From Anthoceros angustus (lineage: Eukaryota; Streptophyta; Anthocerotopsida; Anthocerotales; Anthocerotaceae): a DNA stretch of 64,000 nucleotides. Position 1 is the first letter of the stretch; every line of letters starts with the position of its first letter. Under the pieces are notes generated by a model. It searched no databases, was not told where the DNA came from, and was given only the letters and a program-made list of their open reading frames with translations. The stretch lies in NCBI GenBank assembly GCA_010909165.1, contig MU008174.1:1054001-1118000 (forward strand). The letters run 5' to 3'. Shown in pieces: positions 33,208-44,480 of this stretch. Made by a program: the position numbers and the translations under genes.

Positions 33208-33814
33208 TCATCCCGCAACAACGAAACTCCCATCCGATCTCTGACGCTTCCACAACGAGGGCGGGAAGCTCAGAACGAGGGAGCCGGCATGAGCCTCAGC
33301 GTCCTTTTCCTCCGGCAACCTCACCACCACTACAGGCACGTCGCAATGGTGCACGCAGTAGTCACTGACACTCCCAAGCCGCGCCTTCCTGGAGCGCTTG
33401 GCCGCGCCAAAGCCCCGGCTTCCCATGATCACGGCAGCAGCTCCCAGGCGCTCCACTTCCAAGCAAATACGCTCCTTCATGTCGTGGTCCTTGACGATAT
33501 GAATCTTGTGCGGAATTTTGGCTTCCACAAGCGGCTTGGCCAGATCGTCCGCCTTGGACGCAGTGAGTGCCTCGAATTCATCCTCCATCCGCTGCTGCTG
33601 CGCCGGCGATGCGCTCTTGTGGCCCGGCTCCGACGCAGGCCCCCAGTCCGCCCGTACAGCACGCTCGTCGGCCGCACATGCAGCAGAATCACATGGTCCC
33701 CGGGCCGCAGGTAGTTCGCCACGGCCCAGCGTACTGCGTATGCGCTCTCATCGCTCAGATCCACAGGTATGGCGATCTTCTGTCCGAACTCGGCACCGAC
33801 CCTGACAGTGGCAT
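33208..33814 (-). CDS. Universal stress protein (UspA family), copy B, frameshifted near the start
   Basis: Counterpart of 20,132-20,740, with the ATG at 33814. One T is missing near 33,780 and one C near 33,652, so the N-terminal third is split over two frames. From MEDEFEALTASK to the stop the frame is open, with the full GSRGFGA...GSVSDYCVHH nucleotide-binding loop. Confidence 0.85.
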
Positions 33815-35850
33815 TTCTCCAGATCCTGCTTCCTGGCTTCCGGCTTCCTGCTTCCGCTCCGATCAGCTGCACAATCCTCCACACAATCTCGTCACTGGCA
33901 ACGATTTAAGCCAAACCCTGGGTGCACGGGCTTACAATCTCCCAAAACACCTCAGCTTGCAGCGGTACATTCCGGAATCCTGGATGCTTGTCCCATCACC
34001 ATTTGCGTAATTTACATTTTGCGGCTTTGCCTTACGATTTTGCTTCTCTGAAGCTCTAAACTGGAGATGCACCCGGCCTGCCACCTAGAGTACCTACCTA
34101 GGTAGGTTCCTAATGCATTCGCCCAGACCTTTCCTGCAGGACTTTAGGCAAGGTATAACTAATTAATTAAACTTAAATATTTAGAAGGGGCGATCGTTTC
34201 ATAACGACATACATATGGACATATGTATGTCTCCAGTGTAGTATGGCCGAAGTCAAGTCTTTACCATCATGAACAAGAACTCAAATGCACTCTTTCCCAC
34301 CATGAGCGACAACTCAATTGCACTCCCTTACCTTCAATGTGACAGCTACAGTGAGCATAGTTTTTCCATGACTCGTCAATGAGAAGGATTGTTGCAATGT
34401 TCAAATGCGATTTCTTACGAGCGAACACCAAAGACAAGGGTCCACGCCCTTCACAGCCTAGCATTCAAGGCCATGCTAAAAGAATTCAGACACCGCTAGC
34501 AACACAATTAAAGATTTGTGTCCACCTCTTCATACCCTTCACAACATAGCATTCGAAGCGATATATCTGCTAGAAGAATTGATGAGCGGTGCCTATCGAC
34601 TTGATCCAAACTGCTCGGAAGCAACATGTCGACATGGAAATCGACCGATTCGCAACTCACGAGATCCCCAAACTCGAAAACTTTGAGTAATATTTGGTAT
34701 CACCAATATCCTCTCAAAAGCTATATCTCATCTTCATGAAGTACCCGTGATATCCACATCCTATATATTGCCTCCGAAAGCTTTATCTTATTTCTCCATG
34801 AATATGGAATGCGCTTAAATAAGGGCCATACAAACCCATAAGAAAAGCTAGCCGAAGCTAGGACCAAGGATATCAGACAAGGTAACTGAGGACCCTTCTG
34901 GACTAACAGTTACCATCAGACCAGGTAATTAAAGATCCCTCCAGACTGGCAATTACCTCAAACTATGTCAGTTCAGTTGAGTAGTGTAGTTCATCGAATT
35001 ATGTGCGAAGTCGGTAGTTGAGTTTCGGATTGAACAGTTCAGTTCGAAAATCCAACTGAATTGGTTAGGAAACCATGTGCCCAAGGGATTGTTGAAGATA
35101 TTTAACAGTTCATTTTGAAAATCCAACAAGTTAGCAAACTGGCTTCTCAAGCGGTATAGATTTGAACTAGGGTCGGTTTGAAGTGAACTCCCCACAATTC
35201 GCATGGAAATTAAAGCGCATGTAAATAACTGGTAAAAATGAATGTACAATACCTTTTTTTTTAATTTGAATTTGTCCGAAATGTGGCTCATCTATCGCAG
35301 TTCAGTTCAAGATCCGAACGGGGAGAAACCCAACAAGCACGCAATCATTACTTGTTATGTCAGCGCATTGTAGTGGGAGGTCAATTCGTGTTCGACCGTT
35401 GGTCTTGGACTGCACCACAAGAGAACGCTGGTGCTCTCTCGGCAAAGAGTGTAACTTCAACAATACACTCCACTATAGAAAAACTTATTTGTTCTTTCAA
35501 CAAAGAGTGCAACTTCAACAAAGAGCGGAGTTACAACACACTATCATTTTGACCCCGATCGTGGAGGAATAGGTGGTGTCGCTGCTTCTCATCACGGACA
35601 TTGCTCAGAAGGGCGTTGAAAAAGCCCAAAGTAATACAAAGAGTTCAACAAAAGCTAAATATAAACTATCCACCATCGCTCAACCTCTCACACAATATAT
35701 TGTAAAAAATGCATACCTATGGACAACGGACTCTCCTTGGGGTTAGGAAATAAGCTGGGTTTGTTTTTTTTCGTAGGTGTGGAGTGTAAAATAAGGTGGA
35801 AAGGGAGGAATAAGCATCCCGGGTCGCCCTTCCCTGCACACACCACCACA
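33815..35850. other. Intergenic DNA, right part of block B
   Basis: Counterpart of 20,741-22,773. No gene is visible. Differences from block A cluster near 34,585-34,690 and 34,900-34,975, where short runs containing CAG or CTG differ. Confidence 0.6.
34206..34231. repeat. Perfect 12-bp-arm hairpin (block B)
   Basis: Identical to 21,131-21,156. Confidence 0.9.
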
Positions 35851-36351
35851 TGTTAGGGTCCGTCACCAGGACCTTGATCAGTCTCTCCGGAGCTGTCGGG
35901 CCTGCTCAGTGACTCAGGACTCACGCTAGTAAGAAGGCACACAAAGGGCCTGCAAGAAGACGCGGCATCAACACCAAGAGAAAGATGCTTTACTTAGAGC
36001 AGCCTCAGCCCTCTTATACTACGCCGAAGGTTGGCATCTTTATTACACACCTATTTTGAGCTGGTGGCCAGCTCAGTGCGCCCTAATCGGCCGCCTACTA
36101 TTTCCCTTTATTCCGCCTATCTCGCGTCGGTGGTGGTGGGCTGGATTGCCCCTTCGCCTCGGCTGGTGGCCCAAGCCCTAGCCACGACAAGCTGGCGCCC
36201 CAATCGGATGATCCGGCGGGCCCTACCTCTCCGCGGGACTCACCATCTGCGCTACGGCGGCGACGCAGCAATCACCACTAAATACTCCTCCCCATCCTCT
36301 CTTATCTCTCTGGCGGGCCCTTGTACAGCGGGATTACCAGAGAAGGTTACA
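35851..36351 (-). mobile_element. Candidate LTR (TGT...ACA), block B
   Basis: Same ends as 22,774-23,232 (TGTTAGGGTCC to GGTTACA), 501 bp. It borders the minus-strand coiled-coil body that begins at 36,352, so it would be that element's 3' LTR. No matching 5' LTR is seen in the window. Confidence 0.4.
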
Positions 36352-37690
36352 TCGGGGCGGTGATTGGTGGCTCCCTCCGCTCCACAGTGACTTGAGGTCC
36401 AGTCTTGACTCCGGAGTCCGGACCTCTAGGTCCGGTCTTCTCTCCGGAGTCCGGACCTCTAGGTCCGGTCTTCTCTCCGGGGTCCGGACCTCTGGGTCCG
36501 GTCTTCTTTCTGGAGTCCGGACCTCGGGGTCCGGACTCGCCTCTGGGGTCCGATCTTCTGGGCCCAGCCTTCCCCCTGGAGTCCGGACCTCAGGGTCCGG
36601 TCTCGTCACTAGAGTCTGGACCTCTGAGTCCAGACTTTCTTCAGGAGGCCGGACCTCGGGGTCCGGCCTTTCTTCAGGAGTCCGGACAAAGTCCGGACTC
36701 ACGAGCACCTGGGTTTCCCCCCTTGCTGGACTTCTCAATGGTTCTGCCAGGTCCTCCATTCCGGTTGCCACAGTCGCCTTCTACGGTTCCCCAGGCCCTC
36801 CTCCTCCTTCCGTGGTGAGGTGCGGAGTGCCTCTCGAGGCCTGACCCTCGTCCTGCTCCTCCTCCGGTTGCTCCCCTCGCTGCTGTCGTCGTCAAACAGC
36901 GCTCCTAAGGTCCCGTGGCCGTGCTATCTCCGGGCCCTCCTCCTCCTCCTCCGACCGGAAATCCGCCACACCGTGGGTGGCGCGACACCTCCAGTGCCTT
37001 GAGAAGCTCCGCGTGGTAGTAGGCAAAGTCGGAGTCGACTTGTTGGATTGCCTCCTCCACATGGGCTCGGAGCACCCGATACTCCCTCCTCCAGAGGTGC
37101 TCCGGCAGTTGGGCGTGTTGTCCGGCCTGCTGGCCCGTCTCCGTCGCCAGGCTTGCCAAATGTAGCCGGGCGGACTCCCTTGATGCCGCCAAGGCGGCCT
37201 CCGACACCTCCTGCAGCCTTTGATTTGCTGCTGCTCGACGTGCTCCTCCTCCCTTCGTCGTTGCAGCTCCACCAATTCTTTGGGCATGGGTGAGCTCCCC
37301 TCGCCTCCCAATCGGACAAGCGGCCTCCTCCTCCGCTCTCGTCCCTCCGTTCATCCTTACCCGGAGGTCCGCCACTTCCTTCTCCAGGCGGGCCGGTATC
37401 TCCGCCCGACTCCTGGCTTCCTCCAGCTCCTTCTTCAGCCTGGCGACGTCCAACTCCTTGGATCGCCGCCTATTCTCCTCTGTCTTCAAGCGAAGCTGGA
37501 GGCGCTCTATCTCCTGCTCGAAGTCTTGGATTCTCCCGTTGAGAATCCCGTGTTGCTCCGACGCGTCTTGGAGTTGCAGCTCCAAAGTGTCCTTTGAAGG
37601 ATCGTGGGGCAGCCATGCTGGTGGAAAGAGGAGAGGAGAGGAGGAGGCAAGTGTAACTCTCTCATTGAGATGAGGCTTGGAGGGTATTTA
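36352..37690 (-). pseudogene. Retroelement-associated coiled-coil protein with an 11-residue repeat tail
   Basis: On the minus strand an open frame at 36,905-37,585 (226 residues) starts with a strong coiled coil: EQHGILNGRIQDFEQEIERL, then KTEENRRRSKELDVARLKKE and IPARLEKEVADLRVR. It continues into an Ala/Arg-rich helical part and a Gly run. A shifted frame (36,334-36,771) ends in about nine repeats of an EVRTPERRPD(P/L)-type unit. I recognise no enzyme domain. Position next to an LTR candidate and interruption by copia sequence suggest the gag-like body of a non-autonomous LTR element. It could instead be a host-derived sequence. Confidence 0.5.
36390..36700 (-). repeat. 33-bp tandem array, about nine copies
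   Basis: The unit is GGTCCGGTCTTCTCTCCGG followed by AGTCCGGACCTCTA. The first units are near-perfect and later ones diverge. It is open on both strands as an 11-residue repeat. Each unit contains the palindrome GGAGTCCGGACCTC-like core TCCGGA. Confidence 0.9.
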
Positions 37691-37848
37691 TACCCTCCAA
37701 TAGGGCTCCTAGGAAGCTCCACAAGAAGCCCCTAGGAAGGAGCACAAGAAGCTTCCTAGTGATTAGCTTAGCTAAACTAATGATATAATGACACCTAACT
37801 TAGACTAAGTGTATTAGTCTAAGTACATTGAGCTTTAATACCCTTACA
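37616..37848 (-). mobile_element. 3' LTR of a minus-strand copia element
   Basis: Read on the minus strand it starts TGTAAGGGTATTAAAGC, just after the polypurine tract AAGTGGGAGG (37,849-37,859). It contains a TATA box in GGGTATAAATACCC (near 37,690). The minus-strand end, near CCACCAGCA at 37,616, is uncertain. A 10-bp-arm hairpin (CTTAGACTAA / TTAGTCTAAG) lies at 37,799-37,823. Confidence 0.6.
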
Positions 37849-37859
37849 ACCTCCCACTT

Positions 37860-38425
37860 AAAGGCCAATTTACCTTCGTGGAAGAATGGACTACCTCATG
37901 CCCATCGATTGTCCGAGCTTGTGCAAATTGCTCGTAGAGAGTCCCTTGGTAAGAATATCTGCGGGGTTGGTGGTGTGAACCTTGACAAGTTGTACCCTCT
38001 TGTCGTCCAACACCTCTCGAATGAAGTGATACTTCACATCCACATGTTTAGTCTTCGCATGAAACTGGATTCTTTGCCAATTGGATAGCACTGCTATCAC
38101 AATGCAACACCGGCACTCAACCTTGATCCCCAAGTCTCCCACTAAGCGAGCAAGCCATATGGCTTCCTTGCAAGCCTCGATTCTTTTAACATACTCGGCC
38201 TCTGTGGTAGATAGCGTAATGCACGATCGCAAACGAGATCGCCATGAGCCCCTCCGGTGCACATGAAGACATAACGATGTGGACCTCCTTTTGTCCATAT
38301 CCACATAATCGCGTGTACCCAACCACACATGCATCTTCACTACCAAAACATATGCACAAAGCTTTTGTACCATTCGGATACCTCATAACTCCTTTTGCCT
38401 CCCAATGCTTCTTGCGGGGTTTGAC
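37860..38425 (-). pseudogene. Copia RNase H domain, outer copy
   Basis: The minus-strand frame 37,891-38,373 contains the end of Ty1/copia Pol: LSTTEAEYVKRIEACKEAIW, FHAKTKHVDVKYHFIREVLD and NPADILTKGLS. It is broken upstream by short indels. It ends toward the polypurine tract, as expected for the last domain of the polyprotein. Confidence 0.9.
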
Positions 38426-39060
38426 ATAAACACCTAACTTAGACTAAGTGTATTAGTCTAAGTACATTGGGCTTTAATACCCTTACAACCTCCCACTTAA
38501 AGGCCAATTTACCTTCGTGGAAGAATGGACTATCTCATGCCCATCTGTCCGAGCTTGTGCAAATTGTCGTAGAGAGTCCCTTGGTAAGAATATCTGCGGG
38601 GTTGGTGGTGTGAACCTTGACAAGTTGTACCTCTCCCAACACCTCTCGAATGAAGTGATACTTCACATCCACATGTTTAGTCTTCGCATGAAACATCGGA
38701 TTCTTTGCCAATTGATAGCACTGCTATCACAATGCAACACCGGCACTCAACCTTGATCCCCAAGTCTCCCACTAAACGAGCAAGCCATATGGCTTCCTTG
38801 CAAGCCTCGCTTGTCGCAACATACTCGGTAGATAGCGAATGCACGATCGCAAACGAGATCGCCATGAGATCGCCTCCAAAGGCACGTGAAGACATAACTG
38901 ATGTGGACCTCCTTTTGTCCATATCCTCGCATAATCGATCTGTACCCAACCACATGCATCTTCACTACCAAAACATATGCACAAAGCTTTTGTACCATTC
39001 GATACCTCATAACTCCTTTTATCGCCTCCCAATGCTTCTTGCCGTGGTTTGACATAAACT
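38426..39060 (-). pseudogene. Tandem second copy of LTR edge plus copia RNase H
   Basis: At 38,430 the RNase H sequence stops and the LTR end (CACCTAACTTAGACTAAG...CCCTTACAACCTCCCACTT) starts again, followed by a second RNase H copy (38,510-39,060). The second copy has more indels than the first. The period is about 650 bp. Confidence 0.85.
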
Positions 39061-39960
39061 AACCACTCCGCAAAGGCAATGTCGGGACGTGTAGCAATCA
39101 TTGCATACATCAAACTCCCTACGGTGATGAGTATGGGACCTTCTCCATTTCAGCTTTTGTCCTCCTCGAGCTTGGGCAATCCGGCTTGAAAGTTTCACAT
39201 ATGGAGGCAATGGGTACCCAATGGCTTCCCTTCTCCATGTTGAAGCGTTGAAGCACCTGTTAATGTATTATGCGAGACAAATAAAGCGGTATACATGCAT
39301 TCGGCGAATCATGCCAAGTATATGGCTCGCCTCTCCCAAGTCTGTCATTTCAAAGTGAGCATTCAACTTTGACTTCAACGAAATCTCATCGATCTTGTTC
39401 CGACAATTAGCATATCATCCACATAGAGGATCAAAATGAGCAAGCTTTGATCCTTAGCTTTTGTATAGAGGCAATGATCCTCATCGCTCGTTTGTAGCCT
39501 TGAGAAAGCATAAATGAGTGGAACTTGTGATACCACTCTCGGGTGCTGTTTCAAACCATAAAGGCTCTTCCTCAACACACACGGATGCTCTTTGCCCTTC
39601 TCAACAAAACCTTGGTTCTTTGCATGTAGACGTCCTCTTGAAGGTCACCATGCAAGAATGCCGTCTTGACATCCATCTGCAAGTTCCATATCATTCACGG
39701 CAACCAAAGCAAGAACACATCGCAAAGTTGTCATTTTGACTCGGTGAGAAAATCTCATCAAAGTCAATGCACAGTTGTTGCTTGAAACCCTTAGCAACCA
39801 ATCGTGCCTTGTACTTTGGTTTGCCATCAAGTATGACCTTCATCTTGTACACCCATTTGCAGTAGTGCCTTCTTATCCTTAGGCAACAACCAACTCCCAA
39901 GTTTGGTTCTTGCGGTAATTCATTTCGATCGCATGGCCTTCTCCCACTTCTCTTTGTTAC
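39061..39960 (-). pseudogene. Copia reverse transcriptase
   Basis: Minus-strand pieces in order: KWVYKMKVILDGKPKYKARL (near 39,790-39,860), CIDFDEIFSP, then LRKSLYGLKQHPRV (near 39,540) and the catalytic LILYVDDMLIVGT (near 39,400). The pieces lie in different frames, so it is inactive as read. Confidence 0.9.
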
Positions 39961-41000
39961 TCATTGACATGGCCTCTTTGTAAGAAGAGGGTTCCCACAA
40001 TCTGTCGATAACATAATCCAGAGATGGATCATACCGAGGTCGTGTAATCACGACCTCGACCCGAGCACCTCTATAGGTGCTTGTTCGACTCTTGGTTCAT
40101 CTACCGGTGGAGGAATGTGCTCCTGCACATTACCACGGTTATCAACCTGCCCATGATGATCATGTCCATCTTCTTGGAAGATCACCCTTCGCACCTCCAC
40201 AGTTGGAGTAGGCTTCTTGTGCATCTTGTTCTCATTGAAGAACACGTCATTAGTACGAACAACCTTTCTAGCTTCATCCCACAAACGGTATCCCATCTCA
40301 CCAGAATCACCATAGCCAAGAAAAATACATTTCTTGGACTTAGGTGCCAACTTATCCCGAAATTGTTTTGGAACATGGCAGTATGCCTCACAGCCAAACA
40401 CTCTCAGATGCTTGTAGGATGGTTGCTTTCCAGACCATAGCTCCTCTGGAACCTGCTCATCAATTTATTAGGAGATCATTAATAAGATGAACTGCGATGA
40501 ACATACGCCCAAAACCCATTAGGCAATCCGAGTTTGACAACAAACTCGCATCCTCTCACGAATGGTTACATTCATCGCCACACCATTTTGTGGAGGAGTA
40601 TCTGGTGATCAATTCTCTTTTGATTCCCTTGGAATCACGAATGGCCGAAAGCTTTCGAAACATACTCCACCATTATCCGCCTTAGACACTTCAATCGGTG
40701 GCGTGATTCTCTACAAGGGTGACAAATTTACGAAACACCGTCGAACTTCATCCTTTTTCCTCAAAGGATAAACCCACACCTTGCGTGAGAAAATCATCTA
40801 TGAAAGTGACAAAATAGGAGGCACCGCCTAATGATGCGATGAGCATAGGTCCACATACATCACGTGAACCAACTCAAGAGGTTTACTCCTACTTTTACCT
40901 CGTGTTCGATGTGATGATTTTGTCTGCTTCCCATATAAGCAGTGCTCACACATCGAGATCGGAGAAGTTAAACAGGATATAACGAGCGAGATAAAACCTT
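39961..41000 (-). pseudogene. Copia integrase
   Basis: The minus-strand C-terminal part FGCEAYCHVPKQFRDKLAPK and KSKKCIFLGYGD is open (40,048-40,401). Upstream, in other frames, are PPQNGVA near 40,580-40,600 and CEHCLYGKQTKS near 40,930. Many small deletions interrupt the catalytic core. Confidence 0.85.
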
Positions 41001-42025
41001 CATTCCCTTCGAGACATATGTCCTAACCGCAATGCCACAAGGAAACATTTGGCTGCCTGTCACCACAGATCACATGATCTTTGGCGGTGTTTACACAGTG
41101 AGTACAAAGTGCCACACTTGATCCACGAGCTAACACAAGAGAACCTTTGGAGATCTTCCAAGAGTGATCCCCAAACCAGCAGTGGTAACCAGCATCATCC
41201 AAGCGTCTGCGCTAATCATGCTCTTTGTCAACTTCGGAACATGCCTAACGTCCTTCAGCATGAATGAAGATCCGTTGTCAAACTTGAGTTGCACATCACC
41301 TACGCCTGCGATCTGGCATGCATAGTTATTTCCAAGCCTAACGCATCCTTTCCTTGTAGCATCATACGTGCTAAACCACTCTCTGAGGAGTAACATGGAA
41401 AGATGCACCGAGTCAATTATCCAATTGCGAATAAATGACTATCCACTGGTATGCGACATTCAAGTAAGAAGAGATAAGGACATCTCCGTCCTCAACAAGT
41501 TTAACTCTTCCAACTGACACGAAGTCGCCTTCTTGTCGTCTGCTTCTTCTCTTTTCCTTGGTCCTTTTGAACTTCTCGCACTCTCTTTTTAGTGACCCCT
41601 TTTGTGACAATAGTGACACTCCACATTCTTATTACGACTACGAGATTTGCTACGAGAAGCTTACATCCGGTTGCTTCCCCTTATGGACCTCCCTCTCACT
41701 ATGAGGCCTTTGGAACCTTTGGAAGGTTCCATGTTTTCTGTTCACCTCCTCGGTTAACAGGCTACCTTCTACATTTACAATGGTAAGACCACTAGCGAGG
41801 CGAATTACTCTGAAAGGTGTCCCAACTCTCGTAATGTGACCAGCGAAACATAGCTCTCACGGAATGCAGGCGTGATACCTTGAGATGAGAGTCGGCTGAA
41901 AATGGTATTGAAATCATTCGGATGATCGGACATCCTCGTCCCTTCCTTCATCTTCAAGTCCACCATTTTGTTTCAACCAATACACGAAGCCGCACTTTGC
42001 TTCTCATCTAGTCCTCTGGTGGTGT
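41001..42025 (-). pseudogene. Copia gag, protease and pre-integrase region
   Basis: The minus-strand frame 41,130-41,408 has the pre-integrase part (GCVRLGNNYACQIAGVGDVQ, LKDVRHVPKLTKSMISA). Further right are an Arg/Lys-rich frame (41,413-41,619) and a gag piece near 41,860-42,010 with KMKEGTRMSDHPNDFNTI. The gag ends abruptly at 42,025, next to an LTR fragment, with no primer-binding site. Confidence 0.8.
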
Positions 42026-42106
42026 AAAGCTAAACTAATGATATATCGACACTAACTTAGACTAAGTGTATTAGTCTAAGTACATTGAAACTTTAATACC
42101 CTTACA
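42026..42106 (-). mobile_element. Copia LTR end fragment
   Basis: AGCTAAACTAATGATAT...CTTAGACTAA...TTAGTCTAAG...CCCTTACA matches the right-hand 80 bp of the LTR at 37,616-37,848, including the hairpin. The rest of the LTR is missing. Confidence 0.8.
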
Positions 42107-43150
42107 TCCTTGCGCCTTCCGGCTCTGGCCGCTCCTCCGCTTCCTGATGCACGGAGGTCCCTATTTCTCAGTCTTTGGCCTCCATCTCTTCTTCGCGGCT
42201 GCGCTTTGCTCATGCCACTGTTCGGCCTTGAGTTGGCAGCTACCCGTCTCTCTCCACCGGTTCGATCACGTCGGTAGTGATCCCGGTCGACCGCGCGGCT
42301 TCCGCCTCGCGCCGCCTTCACCGAGCCTCGCCCGGCTTGGTGTTGGTCTAGCCGAGCCGCCTCGGCTGGGTCGCGGCATTCTCCGCCGCCTCGACCTCCT
42401 CCGCCTCCTTGCCCGCCTCCGTTTGCGGTCCCCGGCCGTGCTTGGGCCTCCCGCCGCACCTGACCGCACGGTGAGGATCTTGGTCCGGTCTTGCTGGACC
42501 GTCCGGACCTCTCGCTCCGCCTCCCGACGCTTTCCCTCCTCGATTCGAGCGAGGGATTCCGCCTTCTTCTTCGCATCCTGGGCTGCCTCCACCTGCTCCT
42601 GGAGGAGCACCATGCGCCTTCTTGTGGCCTCCACCTCCTGGGTCTTCTCGGCCGTCCCGCAAAGACCCCAAAGCATACCGTCCATGACGGTAGCCAAAAC
42701 CCGCCGCGTTTCCTCCACGGCTGCCGCTTGGGAGATGCCCAGGAAGTCCGCTGTGGGCGCGGGCATCTCCCGTCCGTTAAGGACGCCATCTCTGACGGGC
42801 GAGTCGGGCGGGCTCTTGGTTCATCGGGACCCTCGGGTCACAGTGCTGTCCGGACCTCTCGCCTCCTTGGCCCTCTTGGCCGCTAACTCCTTCTCCGCCC
42901 GCCTCCACAGGGGCTCGGAGGGGTGAAGGTCGAGCGGCCCTTTACCTCTCGGTCGGAGGCAGGGCCCAGTGGGCTGCGCCCGATGGCCTCCGCTCCTTGG
43001 GCGGCGTCCTCTCCGCCTTACGCCTCCTCCTTCTTGCCACTCCGTTGGCGGGCGAGAACGCAGGCGTTGTCCGTCTTTCATGTTGCGACCGTCTTCCGCC
43101 TCTTGATGCAGAGTGGGTGGCTCATTATCGTTGTTGTTGGTCTGGCCCTC
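42107..43150 (-). pseudogene. Coiled-coil retroelement fragment, copy 1
   Basis: The minus-strand frame 42,266-42,766 encodes a helical Lys/Glu/Arg-rich segment (VEATRRRMVLLQEQVEAAQD, KKKAESLARIEEGKRREAER), then an Arg-rich tail. It resembles the coiled-coil body at 36,905-37,585 in style but is not the same sequence. No enzyme domain is seen. Confidence 0.55.
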
Positions 43151-43383
43151 ACGGAATGCGTGATACCTTGAGATGAGCTGAAAATGGTATTGAAATCGTT
43201 CGGATGATCGGACATCCTCGTCCCTTCCTTCATCTTCAAGTCCACCATTTGTTTCAACCAATACACGAAGCGCACTTTGCTTCTCATACGAGGTCATATG
43301 GTGCAAGCTAAACTAATGATATATCGACACTAACTTAGACTAAGTGTATTAGTCTAAGTACATTGAGCTTTAATACCCTTACA
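43151..43383 (-). mobile_element. Second gag piece plus LTR end fragment
   Basis: 43,151-43,306 repeats the gag piece of 41,860-42,010 (KMKEGTRMSDHPNDFNTIFS). 43,307-43,383 repeats the LTR end including the hairpin. Together with what follows this is a tandem duplication with a period of about 1.28 kb. Confidence 0.85.
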
Positions 43384-44480
43384 TCCTTGCGCCTTCCGCC
43401 TCCGCGCCGCCTCCTCCGCTTCCTGCAGGAGGTCCCTATTTCGGTCTTGGCCTCCATCTCTTCTTCGCGGCTCGCCTCCGCCTCCGCTTCTTGCCACTCG
43501 GCCTTGAGTTGGCTACCGGCTGCCTCTCTCCACCGGTTGGATCACGTCGGTAGTGATCCCGATCGACCTTCGCCCGGCTTCCGCCTCCGCGCCGCCTTCA
43601 CCGAGCCTCGCCGGCTTGGTGTTGGTCTAGCCGAGCCGCCCGGCTGGGTCGCGGCATTCTCCGCCGCCTCGACCTCCTCCGCCTCCTTCAACCGCCTCCG
43701 TTTGCAGCTCTTGGCCGTGCTTGGGCCTCCGCCTCCGCGCCGCCTTGTGACCGTGAGGATCTTGGTCCGGTCTTCTTTGAGCCGTCCAGGACCTCTCGCT
43801 CCGCCTCGGCGCTTTCCCTCGATTCGAGCAAAGTTCCGCCTTCTTCTTCGTGTCTGGGCGCCTCCACTTGCTCTGGAGGAGCACCATGCTGGCCTCCACC
43901 TCTGGTCTTCTCGGCCGTCAAGACCCCAAAGCATACCGTCCATGATGGTAGCCAAAACCCGCGTTCCTCCACGGTGCCGCTTGGGAGATGCCAGAAGTCC
44001 ACATGGGCGCGGGCATCTCCCGTCCGTTAAGGACCTTCATCTGACGGCCGGAGGAGTCCGGGCGGGCTCTTGGACCTAATCGGGACCCTCGGGTCCCGGT
44101 CGTCAGTCCGGGCTCCTCGCCGCCTCCTGGCTCTTCCTTCCGCCTCGCCCGTCACTCCAGGGCTCGGAGGGGTGAAGGTCAAGTGGCCTACCTCTCCCGG
44201 TCGGAGGCAGGGCCCAGCTCGGTGGGCTGCCGATGGCCTCCCGCTCCTTGGGCGTCCCTCTCCGCCGCCTCCGCTTCTTGCCACTGGGCGGAAGCACAGG
44301 CGTTGTCTGGAGTCTTGTGTTGCGCGTCTTCCGCCTCTTGGTGCACGAGTCCCTCAGCTCGGTATTGTCGTTGTTGTTGGCTGGCAGCCTCGGAACCGCC
44401 AACTCCGTCCGTCTTTGCTTCTTCCTGTTCGGTGGGGGCACCGGGAGGAGAGGCGGGATGTCCTCCCACACTTACCTAGG
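43384..44480 (-). pseudogene. Coiled-coil retroelement fragment, copy 2
   Basis: Tandem copy of 42,107-43,150 with many short deletions, which scatter the helical segment over three frames. The opposite strand shows long open frames only because of high GC. Confidence 0.55.

Larger units (their letters stand above)
23718..36884. repeat. Segmental duplication, block B (right copy)
   Basis: Head-to-tail copy of block A with single copies of every component: 1.8-kb segment, PPR, CRAL/TRIO, tail, stress protein, LTR edge. The 13.2-kb length against 18.0 kb for block A is explained by the extra copies in A. Confidence 0.93.

Noticed and set aside
42147-42926. 259-codon plus-strand frame in the coiled-coil fragment
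   Set aside because: It is the complement of the Arg/Glu-rich minus-strand coiled coil. The Leu/Pro/Ser-rich product has no domain and is not conserved in the tandem copy.
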